Source: an uncultured Candidatus Saccharibacteria bacterium
GTDB taxonomy: Bacteria; Patescibacteriota; Saccharimonadia; Saccharimonadales; Saccharimonadaceae
Direction: 5' to 3'
NCBI GenBank assembly: GCA_947095985.1
Contig: CAMUPZ010000006.1
Location: 1 to 28,990, forward strand
Length of the DNA stretch: 28,990 nucleotides
The notes under the pieces are model-generated. The model saw only the letters and a list, made by a program, of their open reading frames with translations, was not told the DNA's origin and made no database searches. Positions within the stretch are counted from its first letter, which is position 1; every line of letters starts with the position of its first letter. The translations under genes were made by a program, and so were the position numbers. Positions 7,558 to 14,516 of the stretch are shown here, one piece after another.

Positions 7558-8639
7558 TACAGCTCCTGAAGAATACGGTCGCGCTCGGTAACACTCTCTT
7601 CAACGGTCTTCATGTCAGATAGAACTGGTCGAAAATCCATACCCCGAATCCACACTAAACCATCTGGTAGAGGGTTGGTGTTATTGTCAATTTTTGGTAC
7701 AGTTTCACCATATCCAAGCTTGACAAACATTTCTGGCATATTTAGACCTGCCTGAGTAAAGAATTCGTGAGTCGTAAAGAAGCGACCAATGTTAATCTCT
7801 GTTGGGTTTGGTATACCGTTTTTGTCATAAGCCATATCAACACCAAACAGACCGTCTGGTTTATCGTCAACTGCCAATACTGCTCGACGCGCAATATCAT
7901 CAAGTTCAGTATCAGAATAAGTCAATCCCGTACCCGTCGCGCCAGTAACACCGGACGGAGAAATTTTTGCAAGTTCCCAATACAGTCGTTTACGTCCCTG
8001 AGCAACGACCAATTCGCCATCTTTCCATAGGGACATCCAAGTCACCGTCTCCGGCTCGAGTAATTCAGAAACTGTAAAATTACCAGACCACGAACCGTTC
8101 TTCTCTTGAAAATCAAGCCAGTTTTTAGCGCTCTTAACGTCATGAACTGGAAGCGATCCACGACCACCAGCGCCCGAAATCGCTCGAATCCACATTGAGC
8201 CGCCCATCTCTTCTAAAAGAGCACCTAGGTCAGTGTCCCGGCCTTCTATTAGCTTAGTCTTTGGCACCTTAATGCCAGCCTTTTCCCAAAGCTTAAATGA
8301 CTCAAATTTATCTTGCAAAATCTTCACCGTCTCCTTGGCCGGGAAGAATGTCTTGGCATTGATCTTCTCTCTGTTCTCACTCAAGAAGCCAACCTCGACA
8401 TCGTTCTGTGCGTGGACAAACTCAATATTTTCTTTTTCAATAATATAGTTTAAGAAATCAATATATTTAGGGTCGTTGGCAAATGGTGCTAGATATTTAG
8501 CATCGACTTCAGCACGCTGTAAGTAATACTTATCAGCGTCTGTACCCACGATATAATACTCTTCATCAGCCGCTCTCAATGAGCGAATAAAGTTTGCTGA
8601 TGGTGAGCCGCCAGCTCCTGTGACTAAGACTCTCTTCAT
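7557..8639 (-). CDS. ATP-grasp ligase (CarB/PylC-like)
   Basis: A 360-residue protein with an N-terminal pre-ATP-grasp Rossmann-like region (VTGAGGSPSANFIRSL), a central lysine-rich hinge (ILQDKFESFKLWEKAGI), the nucleotide loop SGAGGRGSLPV, and C-terminal metal-binding residues in GVDMAYDKNGIPNPTEINIGRF. ATP-grasp enzymes activate a carboxylate as an acyl phosphate and join it to an amine or thiol. Neighbours are an aminotransferase and dehydrogenase upstream and an epimerase and phosphatase downstream. A plausible role is therefore amidation of an amino sugar or linkage of an amino acid to it. That role is inferred from context. AGGAGG lies 4 nt before the ATG, and the gap to the Gfo/Idh stop is only 8 nt. 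Confidence 0.85.
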   Translation of the reverse strand: MKRVLVTGAGGSPSANFIRSLRAADEEYYIVGTDADKYYLQRAEVDAKYLAPFANDPKYIDFLNYIIEKENIEFVHAQNDVEVGFLSENREKINAKTFFPAKETVKILQDKFESFKLWEKAGIKVPKTKLIEGRDTDLGALLEEMGGSMWIRAISGAGGRGSLPVHDVKSAKNWLDFQEKNGSWSGNFTVSELLEPETVTWMSLWKDGELVVAQGRKRLYWELAKISPSGVTGATGTGLTYSDTELDDIARRAVLAVDDKPDGLFGVDMAYDKNGIPNPTEINIGRFFTTHEFFTQAGLNMPEMFVKLGYGETVPKIDNNTNPLPDGLVWIRGMDFRPVLSDMKTVEESVTERDRILQEL

Positions 8640-8647
8640 GATTCCTC

Positions 8648-9643
8648 CTATTTTTCTTCAAAAGGCGCAACAGCCTCTAATGATATTTTCAATGCTTCGC
8701 GTGCATCAACCGGGTTAACAATTGCCGCTGTACGACCCATGGATTTAGCCATAAATGCCTTTAGTTCTGCCGCTAATGGCTCTTCAAAGTCTACTTTTAT
8801 AACACGTTTTTCTGGGTCACCAACTTGCAGTACAAACTCGGTAAATCCATCTTTTTGGATTTCCTTCATATTATGTTTGTAGTATGTTAATTCTTGGGTT
8901 ATATAGTTAGCTTCCAAATAACCGAGTGATCCCGTTAGCGCAATTGTGCGAATCTTGACTGGTGTAAGCCAGTTTGCCTGAATAAACCCAGAAGCTCGAC
9001 CATAGTCCATCAATATCTCTGCTGAGTCGATCTTTTTACTGTGACGAGTACGTGAGCCGTGGCTAGAAATAGCTTTTGGTTTTTGACTCAAAAGATAATT
9101 GACAATATCAACATCATGCACCGCCAAATCAATGATGACGTCGGTTTTTGGCTCTACCGCCGGGAATCCACCAACACGTTTACATACTACCGAGGTGATC
9201 TCGCCAATGGCATTATCGTCAACCATTTGCTTCAGCTTCTTAATGACTGGGTTAAATCGCTCAATGTGACCAACCGTAAAGGTAACGTTATTCTTTTTAG
9301 CACAAGCAATCAAGTTGTCAGCTTCTTCTACCGACGAAGCTATTGGCTTCTCTAGCATACAGTGAATACCTCGTGACATAACCTCTGTAGCCACCTCAAG
9401 ATGAAATGGCGTTGGCACCACCACAGAAACCGCATCAGGTCGCGCCTCCTCAAGCATCTCTTTGTAGTCAGTAAAGAATTTAGTCTTATAATCCTCAGCG
9501 AGAGATTTTGCCTCAGGATTTACGTCGGCAATTGCTACTAGTTCTGACTCTGGGAGCATGAAGTAGTTACGAACATGATTTCTACCCATGTTACCAGTAC
9601 CAATAACAGCAACCCTTAGTTTTCCTTCTTGTTTACTAGCCAT
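8648..9643 (-). CDS. Gfo/Idh/MocA oxidoreductase (WlbA/WbpB-like)
   Basis: A 331-residue NAD(P)-dependent sugar dehydrogenase. The Rossmann motif is GTGNMGRNH at 15-23, the EKP motif has K99, and GHIERFNP (125-132) and DLAVHDVD (172-179, with catalytic-type D and H) follow. The GHxERFNP and HDxD combination is seen in UDP-GlcNAc(A) 3-dehydrogenases that act with a DegT aminotransferase, so the substrate may be a UDP-N-acetylhexosamine derivative. The chosen ATG (9641-9643) overlaps the aminotransferase stop by 8 nt and has AGGAG 7 nt upstream. An open frame extends to 9670 but has no better start. Confidence in the family is high and in the substrate is moderate. Confidence 0.9.
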   Translation of the reverse strand: MASKQEGKLRVAVIGTGNMGRNHVRNYFMLPESELVAIADVNPEAKSLAEDYKTKFFTDYKEMLEEARPDAVSVVVPTPFHLEVATEVMSRGIHCMLEKPIASSVEEADNLIACAKKNNVTFTVGHIERFNPVIKKLKQMVDDNAIGEITSVVCKRVGGFPAVEPKTDVIIDLAVHDVDIVNYLLSQKPKAISSHGSRTRHSKKIDSAEILMDYGRASGFIQANWLTPVKIRTIALTGSLGYLEANYITQELTYYKHNMKEIQKDGFTEFVLQVGDPEKRVIKVDFEEPLAAELKAFMAKSMGRTAAIVNPVDAREALKISLEAVAPFEEK

Positions 9644-10730
9644 TAATAGACTCCTTGACTGCCGCAACAATTATCTCAATATCTTCGTCTGTAACCTTTG
9701 GATGAACTGGCAAGGATACAACTCGTGCCGCTAAGTCTTCAGCTACTGGGAAGTCGCCAATCTTATAGCCAAGCTTTGCAATATGTGGATATGCATGCAA
9801 AGGTTTTGGATAGTAAATACCAGCCCCAACACCTTTATCCCTCAGGCTAGTAATAAACTGATCTCGCTGTATGTTCTTATCCAGCAAGATGGTGTACTGA
9901 TGATACACATGGCTTCGATTGTCGCTCACGGTTGGTGTTTTAATGCCCACAATACCCGCTAAGGCATCATTTAATTTACGAGCATTTTCTTGACGTTTTT
10001 TTGTAAATTCTTCTACTTTTTTCAATTGTTCAACAGCAATAGCACCATGCAAATCTGACATGCGATAGTTATATCCCAAATCTGCATACTCGTATGGCGC
10101 AACCATACCGTGTTGCCTAAATGAACGAATCGCCGCTGCAGCTTCATCACTATTTGTCGTTACGACACCACCCTCGCCACACATAATATTCTTGGTAGCA
10201 TACAGAGAGAAACAGCCGAAATCGCCCAATGAGCCAGTTTTTACGCCTTTATACTCTGCTCCAATAGCCTGACACGCGTCCTCAACAATCTTCAGATTAT
10301 GCTTTTTGGCAATTTCCTGTAGTTCAGTCCAGTCACACGGTTGCCCATATAAATCAACTGGTATAATGGCTTTCGTTTTTTCAGTAATAGCAACTTCTAT
10401 CTTGGAAACGTCAATATTGAACGTTTCTTCATCAATATCGACAAGGACTGGACGAGCGCCCAACATCAATATTGGATTAATAGTAGCGATAAAACTATAC
10501 GGAGTAGTGATGACCTCATCACCCTCTTTCACGCCAGCAGCATACAAAGCACAGTGAATAGCTGCTGTACCACTGTTTACTGCTAACGCATGTTTTACTC
10601 CGCAATACTCCGCCCAGTTTTTTTCTAGTTCGGCAACTTTTGGCCCCTGAGCTAACATGCCCGATTCTATAACTTCATTTACTGCTCGACGTTCTTCACT
10701 GTCGATAACTGGTGCTGCGATATTTATCAT
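9636..10730 (-). CDS. DegT/DnrJ/EryC1/StrS sugar aminotransferase
   Basis: A 364-residue PLP-dependent enzyme that transfers an amino group, usually from glutamate, to a keto-sugar nucleotide. Features are NSGTAAIHCAL (52-62), the PVDLYGQPCDW segment (124-134), EDACQAIGA with D151 to bind the pyridine nitrogen, and Schiff-base K180 in YATKNIMCGEGG. YRMSDLHGAIA and the closing HAYPH region are also typical. It leads the five-gene operon and directly overlaps a Gfo/Idh dehydrogenase, the standard order for making a 3-amino sugar nucleotide by oxidation then transamination. Unlike many genes here it has a real leader with a strong AGGAGGT ribosome-binding site 8 nt before the ATG. Confidence 0.93.
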   Translation of the reverse strand: MINIAAPVIDSEERRAVNEVIESGMLAQGPKVAELEKNWAEYCGVKHALAVNSGTAAIHCALYAAGVKEGDEVITTPYSFIATINPILMLGARPVLVDIDEETFNIDVSKIEVAITEKTKAIIPVDLYGQPCDWTELQEIAKKHNLKIVEDACQAIGAEYKGVKTGSLGDFGCFSLYATKNIMCGEGGVVTTNSDEAAAAIRSFRQHGMVAPYEYADLGYNYRMSDLHGAIAVEQLKKVEEFTKKRQENARKLNDALAGIVGIKTPTVSDNRSHVYHQYTILLDKNIQRDQFITSLRDKGVGAGIYYPKPLHAYPHIAKLGYKIGDFPVAEDLAARVVSLPVHPKVTDEDIEIIVAAVKESING

Positions 10731-10759
10731 TTAAGTTACCTCCTTGACTTATTGAAACT

Positions 10760-10768
10760 ATTATACCA
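10760..10768 (-). promoter_or_regulatory. Extended -10 promoter (TGGTATAAT) for the sugar operon
   Basis: On the minus strand TG, one base, then TATAAT. This gives a predicted leader of about 22 nt carrying AGGAGGT before the aminotransferase ATG. No clear -35 is visible, consistent with the extended -10. Confidence 0.65.
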
Positions 10769-10806
10769 CACACCAACTAAATCTTATAGTAATACTTGGA
10801 CAGTAG

Positions 10807-10812
10807 TATAGT
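10807..10812 (+). promoter_or_regulatory. -10-like box TATAGT, 8 nt before ATG 10821
   Basis: TATAGT followed by 8 nt and the ATG at 10821, matching the leaderless arrangement seen at other first genes. A pair of overlapping TATAAT boxes at 10842-10852 is an alternative promoter for the internal ATG at 10863. Confidence 0.45.
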
Positions 10813-10820
10813 CTAGTAGG

Positions 10821-12869
10821 ATGTGGTTATTTGTTGATATATATAATATAATTGGTTACATTATGAGAATTAACTTTAAAGAAACTCTGTCTTCATTTTC
10901 CACTTTCTTATATAAAAATCAAGGTTGGATTTTTCCAATAATAGTCTTATCTGCCCTAATTAGTCTATCTACTCTTCAAATATCTGGTACATCCGCAGGA
11001 ATATATGACTATCTACTTGGCAAGAAACCAGTGAATCTCATCGCTGGAAAACCACGACCAATCCGTTCAGATGAATGGGTTGTCACAACTCCATTTGTAG
11101 TATCTCAGTATAATAACGGCATGCCAGCCAAAAGCAAGGATATTGGTATTGGACAAGATATGAGTATTGTAGCTGACGCTCCATACACAGATTGGAGTAT
11201 GTTATTTAGACCACATAACCTTATTTTTTTTCTGTTACCCATAGGGTTTGCATTTGCCTTTAAATGGTGGTTGTTGTCTGCCGGTTTAGCTTTATCGGTC
11301 TATATATTTGTATTATTTTTATATCCACGCAAATACCTCATTGCTAGTCTACTCGGATCTATAATGCTCTTCAGTCCTTTTATTCAATGGTGGTATCAAT
11401 CTGCAACGATTTTACCAATAATTTATGGTCTTCTGGGAATAGTTTCAGCTATCAAGTTAATCGAAAGTAGGCGTCGTAGAACCGCAATATACTGGTCTAT
11501 AGCACTAGCCTACTTAGCGGTATGTTTTGCGCTAGTGATGTATCCAGCGTTTCAATTAACAATTGGCCTTGTTTCTCTCGTAACCCTGTTAGCTATACTA
11601 CAAGGCAGAGGCACCCTGCATCTTCTTTGGCAACGTCGTAATCTATTCTTGATATTCGGATCAATCATAATAGCTGGGACTATTATGGGACTATTTTTAT
11701 GGCAACATAGCGATGCCGTCAAAGCCTCACTAAACACTATCTACCCAGGGCATCGCAATATTAGTTCTGGGGGTTTTGATATTTTTCGACTTATTAGTTG
11801 GCCGCTAAGCTATCTATTGCTACATGACAATAATTCAATGATACTTGGCAATAATCAAAGTGAAGTCTCTAACTTCCTACTTATTGGTCTAGTGTTGATG
11901 CCTTTCCTAATTTATTTATCTATAAGATATAAATCCACCTTTTCAAAACTTGAAAAATCTATCCTTTATATAAGTTCTGGTATCTTTATCTTTATAGCCA
12001 TACGTATGTTTGTACCTATTGGCGACCAGTTGTTTAGTTTACTTGGTATGTCAAAAATACCACATGAGCGTTTATTTATTGGCCTCGGGCTAATTAACTT
12101 TTTATTACTTTTGGTCGCCGTTTCAAGGCGGTCAAAGAAGCTTCCTAAAAAATGGTGGAAGCCACTGACAAGTGTCCAGCAACTAATATTCTTTGCCATA
12201 ATTACTATAATCTTTTCAATACTTATATACGCAACGGTTCGCCATTATGACATACCAAATATAGGACCGCTAGAGTCCGTAGCTGTAATATTGACCTTTA
12301 GCATTTCCTCAACCTTATTACTATCATCATACGAACAACTTCGTATAGTTGGTCTTGTGGCGGTCCTTTTGTTAAATATTTTATCTACCTATATGGTAAA
12401 CCCTCTCTACCGAGGAGTCGGCATAACTGATAATGAATTTTCTCGATATATCATGGACGCTGAAAAAAAAGATAATTTTTACTGGGTTGCAAATGATTCA
12501 TCTGTGCTATCTGCTATCATGGTGGCAAGTGGTGCTGAAGTCTATGGCGGTGTTAACACTTACCCTCAAACAGACATCTGGAGAAGATACTTTCCCAATA
12601 GTGCTAACGTATTTAACCGCTACGCCCATGTTCGTTTTCTTTTTGACTCATCACCCCAAAAGCGTTCACTCAGTCTCATTCAGGATGACTCATTCTTCGT
12701 TCATATATCTCCTTGCGATGAAATGCTACACGACCTAAATATACGCTATATCGCATCAGAGAGACCGCTTAAATCGAGTTGCCTAGAATCCAACCGAGGT
12801 GGAATATTTGATGGCAAAAAAATATACATCTACACCATCAAAAACAATAGCACAAATACTCGGAAATAG
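10821..12869 (+). CDS. Large polytopic membrane protein, possibly GT-C-like
   Basis: 682 residues with about 12-13 membrane segments and a soluble C-terminal domain of about 130 residues. I do not recognise it with certainty. The first extracytoplasmic loop holds PRPIRSDEWVVTTPFVVSQ, PYTDWSMLFRPHN and, further on, FSPFIQWWYQS, a pattern I associate with uncharacterised membrane proteins of Gram-positive polysaccharide loci, possibly with a GT-C or YfhO-like fold. The C-terminal part (VYGGVNTYPQTDIWRRYF, FNRYAHVRF) looks extracytoplasmic. The start at 10821 is favoured by TATAGT 8 nt upstream. The alternative ATG at 10863 would shorten it by 14 residues. It is divergent from the sugar operon, so it may transfer or polymerise a sugar made there, which is an inference. 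Confidence 0.7.
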   Translation: MWLFVDIYNIIGYIMRINFKETLSSFSTFLYKNQGWIFPIIVLSALISLSTLQISGTSAGIYDYLLGKKPVNLIAGKPRPIRSDEWVVTTPFVVSQYNNGMPAKSKDIGIGQDMSIVADAPYTDWSMLFRPHNLIFFLLPIGFAFAFKWWLLSAGLALSVYIFVLFLYPRKYLIASLLGSIMLFSPFIQWWYQSATILPIIYGLLGIVSAIKLIESRRRRTAIYWSIALAYLAVCFALVMYPAFQLTIGLVSLVTLLAILQGRGTLHLLWQRRNLFLIFGSIIIAGTIMGLFLWQHSDAVKASLNTIYPGHRNISSGGFDIFRLISWPLSYLLLHDNNSMILGNNQSEVSNFLLIGLVLMPFLIYLSIRYKSTFSKLEKSILYISSGIFIFIAIRMFVPIGDQLFSLLGMSKIPHERLFIGLGLINFLLLLVAVSRRSKKLPKKWWKPLTSVQQLIFFAIITIIFSILIYATVRHYDIPNIGPLESVAVILTFSISSTLLLSSYEQLRIVGLVAVLLLNILSTYMVNPLYRGVGITDNEFSRYIMDAEKKDNFYWVANDSSVLSAIMVASGAEVYGGVNTYPQTDIWRRYFPNSANVFNRYAHVRFLFDSSPQKRSLSLIQDDSFFVHISPCDEMLHDLNIRYIASERPLKSSCLESNRGGIFDGKKIYIYTIKNNSTNTRK

Positions 12870-13043
12870 ATAAAGTTACAATGCCATTTATGCCAGTTGT
12901 TTTTTGTTGATGTTGTTAGAATTAGTGGAGGGCTCTTTTATGATTGTAGTCCTTGTTAGTGGTTTAAGTATAGCATAATAGAGGGTACATTAACCTAAAC
13001 CAGAACATCCCGTAAACTTAGGAGTGAACAGCAACTAAGCGAA

Positions 13044-13056
13044 AGGAGATGCTCCT
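13044..13056 (+). promoter_or_regulatory. Hairpin occluding the transposase ribosome-binding site
   Basis: AGGAG, a 3-nt loop, then CTCCT, placed so that the Shine-Dalgarno sequence (9 nt before the ATG at 13058) is paired. Many insertion sequences hide the transposase start this way to prevent expression from read-through transcripts. A second small inverted repeat (CTTAG/CTAAG) lies just upstream. Confidence 0.45.
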
Positions 13057-13057
13057 A

Positions 13058-13885
13058 ATGTCTACCATACCAAAGTTTGCCAGTAACAAGAAATACTGGC
13101 AAATCCTTAACAAACTAGTCTTCGGCGATGAGGTATCTTGTCCTCGCTGCCATAAGGGTCTTCATGAAAACTATTGCAACAAATATCTGCGGTGTAAACT
13201 GTGCCACAAGAAATACTGACCTACCAGCTACCAGGCTAGTTGGTTATACGGCATGAAGCTAAGTCCCCGGCAGCTCTGTTCATCCTGCTCTACTGTTGGC
13301 AAACAAAACGCTCAACGGAAACGTCGTACCTATTAGCTGGCGTAAGCTATACTACTGTTCGGCGCTAGTTTACCCGATTCCGCAAGCAACTGCCTGGCAG
13401 CAGCAAGCTCACCGCCATGCTGGAGGGTGTAGTACAAGTAGATGAAAGCTACTTTGGCAAGAGGCGATCCAAACAGCCTCAGCACACCGTAGTTGGCGCT
13501 AAAGATACTACGACCGGGCGTATTACCTTACGCATTACCGACAGCCGGGGATAGACAACCGCTTGAACAATTTGTTCAGGATTACATCGTAGCAGGCAGC
13601 CTAGTGGCGAGCGACAAATGGTGGGCGTATGACGAGCTAGAACTACTTGGCTACGCTCATGAGAGTTGGAATCATAGCAAAGGGCGCTTTGCTGGTGCCA
13701 ACCAAGGAGAGAATATCTGGAGCGTGACGAAGCGGTATGCTCGGAAGCTGTTCGGCGGAAGAATCCTGACGAGACAGCTAGACTCTCTTTGTTTAGAATG
13801 GATAGCAAGAGCTAACCAGCCAGAACTGTTCGCCAGCCCAATAGCATTCCTGCGGTTTACTATGGCTTACGGGTTAGTTGGGTGA
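13058..13885 (+). pseudogene. IS1595-family transposase, disrupted
   Basis: The translation across three frames is recognisably one IS1595-type transposase. It has an N-terminal zinc-ribbon (CPRC...RCKLC), a helical region (TETSYLLAGVSYTTVRR), a catalytic VDESYFGK, then DKWWAYDEL and HESWNHSKGRFAG, giving the D, D, N-type active site. At least four lesions are visible: an in-frame TGA at 13217, a 1-nt loss near 13274 (frame change just after SPRQ), a TAG at 13366 where TGG is expected before FTRFRK, and a 1-nt gain near 13552 (frame change in SRG/RQPLEQF). The longest intact piece is the C-terminal 110 or so codons. It cannot encode an active enzyme without suppression. Confidence 0.85.
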
Positions 13886-13920
13886 ACCTAGTAGTACGAA
13901 GTATTGTCTATTCTTACCGC

Positions 13921-13950
13921 TTGTGGTAAAATAATAGATATATTTATAAT
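13921..13950 (+). promoter_or_regulatory. Promoter TTGTGG-18-TATAAT for the surface-protein pair
   Basis: -35 TTGTGG at 13921-13926, an 18-bp spacer and a perfect -10 at 13945-13950. The predicted leader is about 7 nt with an AGGA just before the ATG at 13965. The same -35 and spacing occur at dnaA. It lies immediately outside the insertion-sequence remnant. Confidence 0.6.
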
Positions 13951-13964
13951 AATACAGGAATCTA

Positions 13965-14516
13965 ATGAAAATAAATAATCTTAATCGGTATTCAAATAAT
14001 AAACAGCGGCGCCATATTGTTATAATAGTTGCAGTTGTTTGCTTGTCTGCTATTTCTTATGGAGCGTATTGGTATTTTTACCAGCAAAATAAGGATGATA
14101 AGCCCGTATTGACTTTACCAGATAGGCAAGTGGGAGAGACTAACTACTCGCATCCAAATAAGGATGAACAAAATCCAACATCCGACAATGACGACAATAA
14201 TCAAAAAAAACTCACACCTCAACAAAATGCACCCGCTACCTCACCTATCCCTGTTTCCATAACTCGAGTAGACAGATCCCCACTACAAGTTGGCGTTATA
14301 ATAAATGAGCTTCTATCTAGTGGCACCTGTACACTAAAGCTCTCTAAGCCTGGTTTGAGTGACATAACCCAAACAGTGGAAATCTTTAACGGACCAAGCT
14401 ATACCACCTGTCGCGGCTTTTCTATTGATAACGTTCCCGGCGGCACATGGAAACTTACTATAATCATAAACTCTGAAAATAGATCCGGTAGTACTAGCCA
14501 GGAGATTACTATATGA
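13965..14516 (+). CDS. Membrane-anchored extracytoplasmic protein of unknown function
   Basis: 183 residues: a basic N-terminus, one membrane helix at about 18-38 (IVIIVAVVCLSAISYGAYWYF), a charged Asp/Asn/Gln/Pro-rich linker to about residue 95, then a compact beta-rich domain with two cysteines (GTCTLKL, TTCRGFS) and an Ig-like ending (GGTWKLTIIINS). I do not recognise the family. It is likely an N-in, C-out anchor with a small domain held away from the membrane. Its TGA stop overlaps the ATG of the next gene (ATGA), so the two are coupled and probably act together at the surface. It is the only intact gene in the window that ends in TGA. Confidence 0.8.
   Translation: MKINNLNRYSNNKQRRHIVIIVAVVCLSAISYGAYWYFYQQNKDDKPVLTLPDRQVGETNYSHPNKDEQNPTSDNDDNNQKKLTPQQNAPATSPIPVSITRVDRSPLQVGVIINELLSSGTCTLKLSKPGLSDITQTVEIFNGPSYTTCRGFSIDNVPGGTWKLTIIINSENRSGSTSQEITI

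Larger units (their letters stand above)
12980..13900 (+). mobile_element. Degenerate IS1595-family insertion sequence
   Basis: The interval contains a broken IS1595-type transposase (13058-13885) plus flanks. The ends are approximate. A GGTACATTAACCTAAACC stretch near 12985 and a region around 13885-13900 whose complement reads GTACTACTAGGTTCACC are only about half matched, so I cannot define the terminal repeats or a target duplication. The element separates the large membrane-protein gene from the surface-protein pair. The bases between 12870 and 12980 hold nothing recognisable. Confidence 0.6.

Noticed and set aside
12954..13002. TGGTTTA...TAAACCA inverted repeat as the insertion-sequence end
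   Set aside because: Only 7 bp, both arms on the same side of the transposase, and no match on the right side.
13217..13219. In-frame TGA in the transposase as evidence of TGA recoding (as in SR1/Gracilibacteria)
   Set aside because: The same gene also has a TAG and two frameshifts, all other long genes lack internal TGA, and TGA ends the gene at 14516. Decay explains it.
13493..13885. A 130-codon open frame as an intact gene
   Set aside because: Its first 19 or so codons are out of frame with the transposase and the rest is that protein's C-terminal part. It is a fragment.
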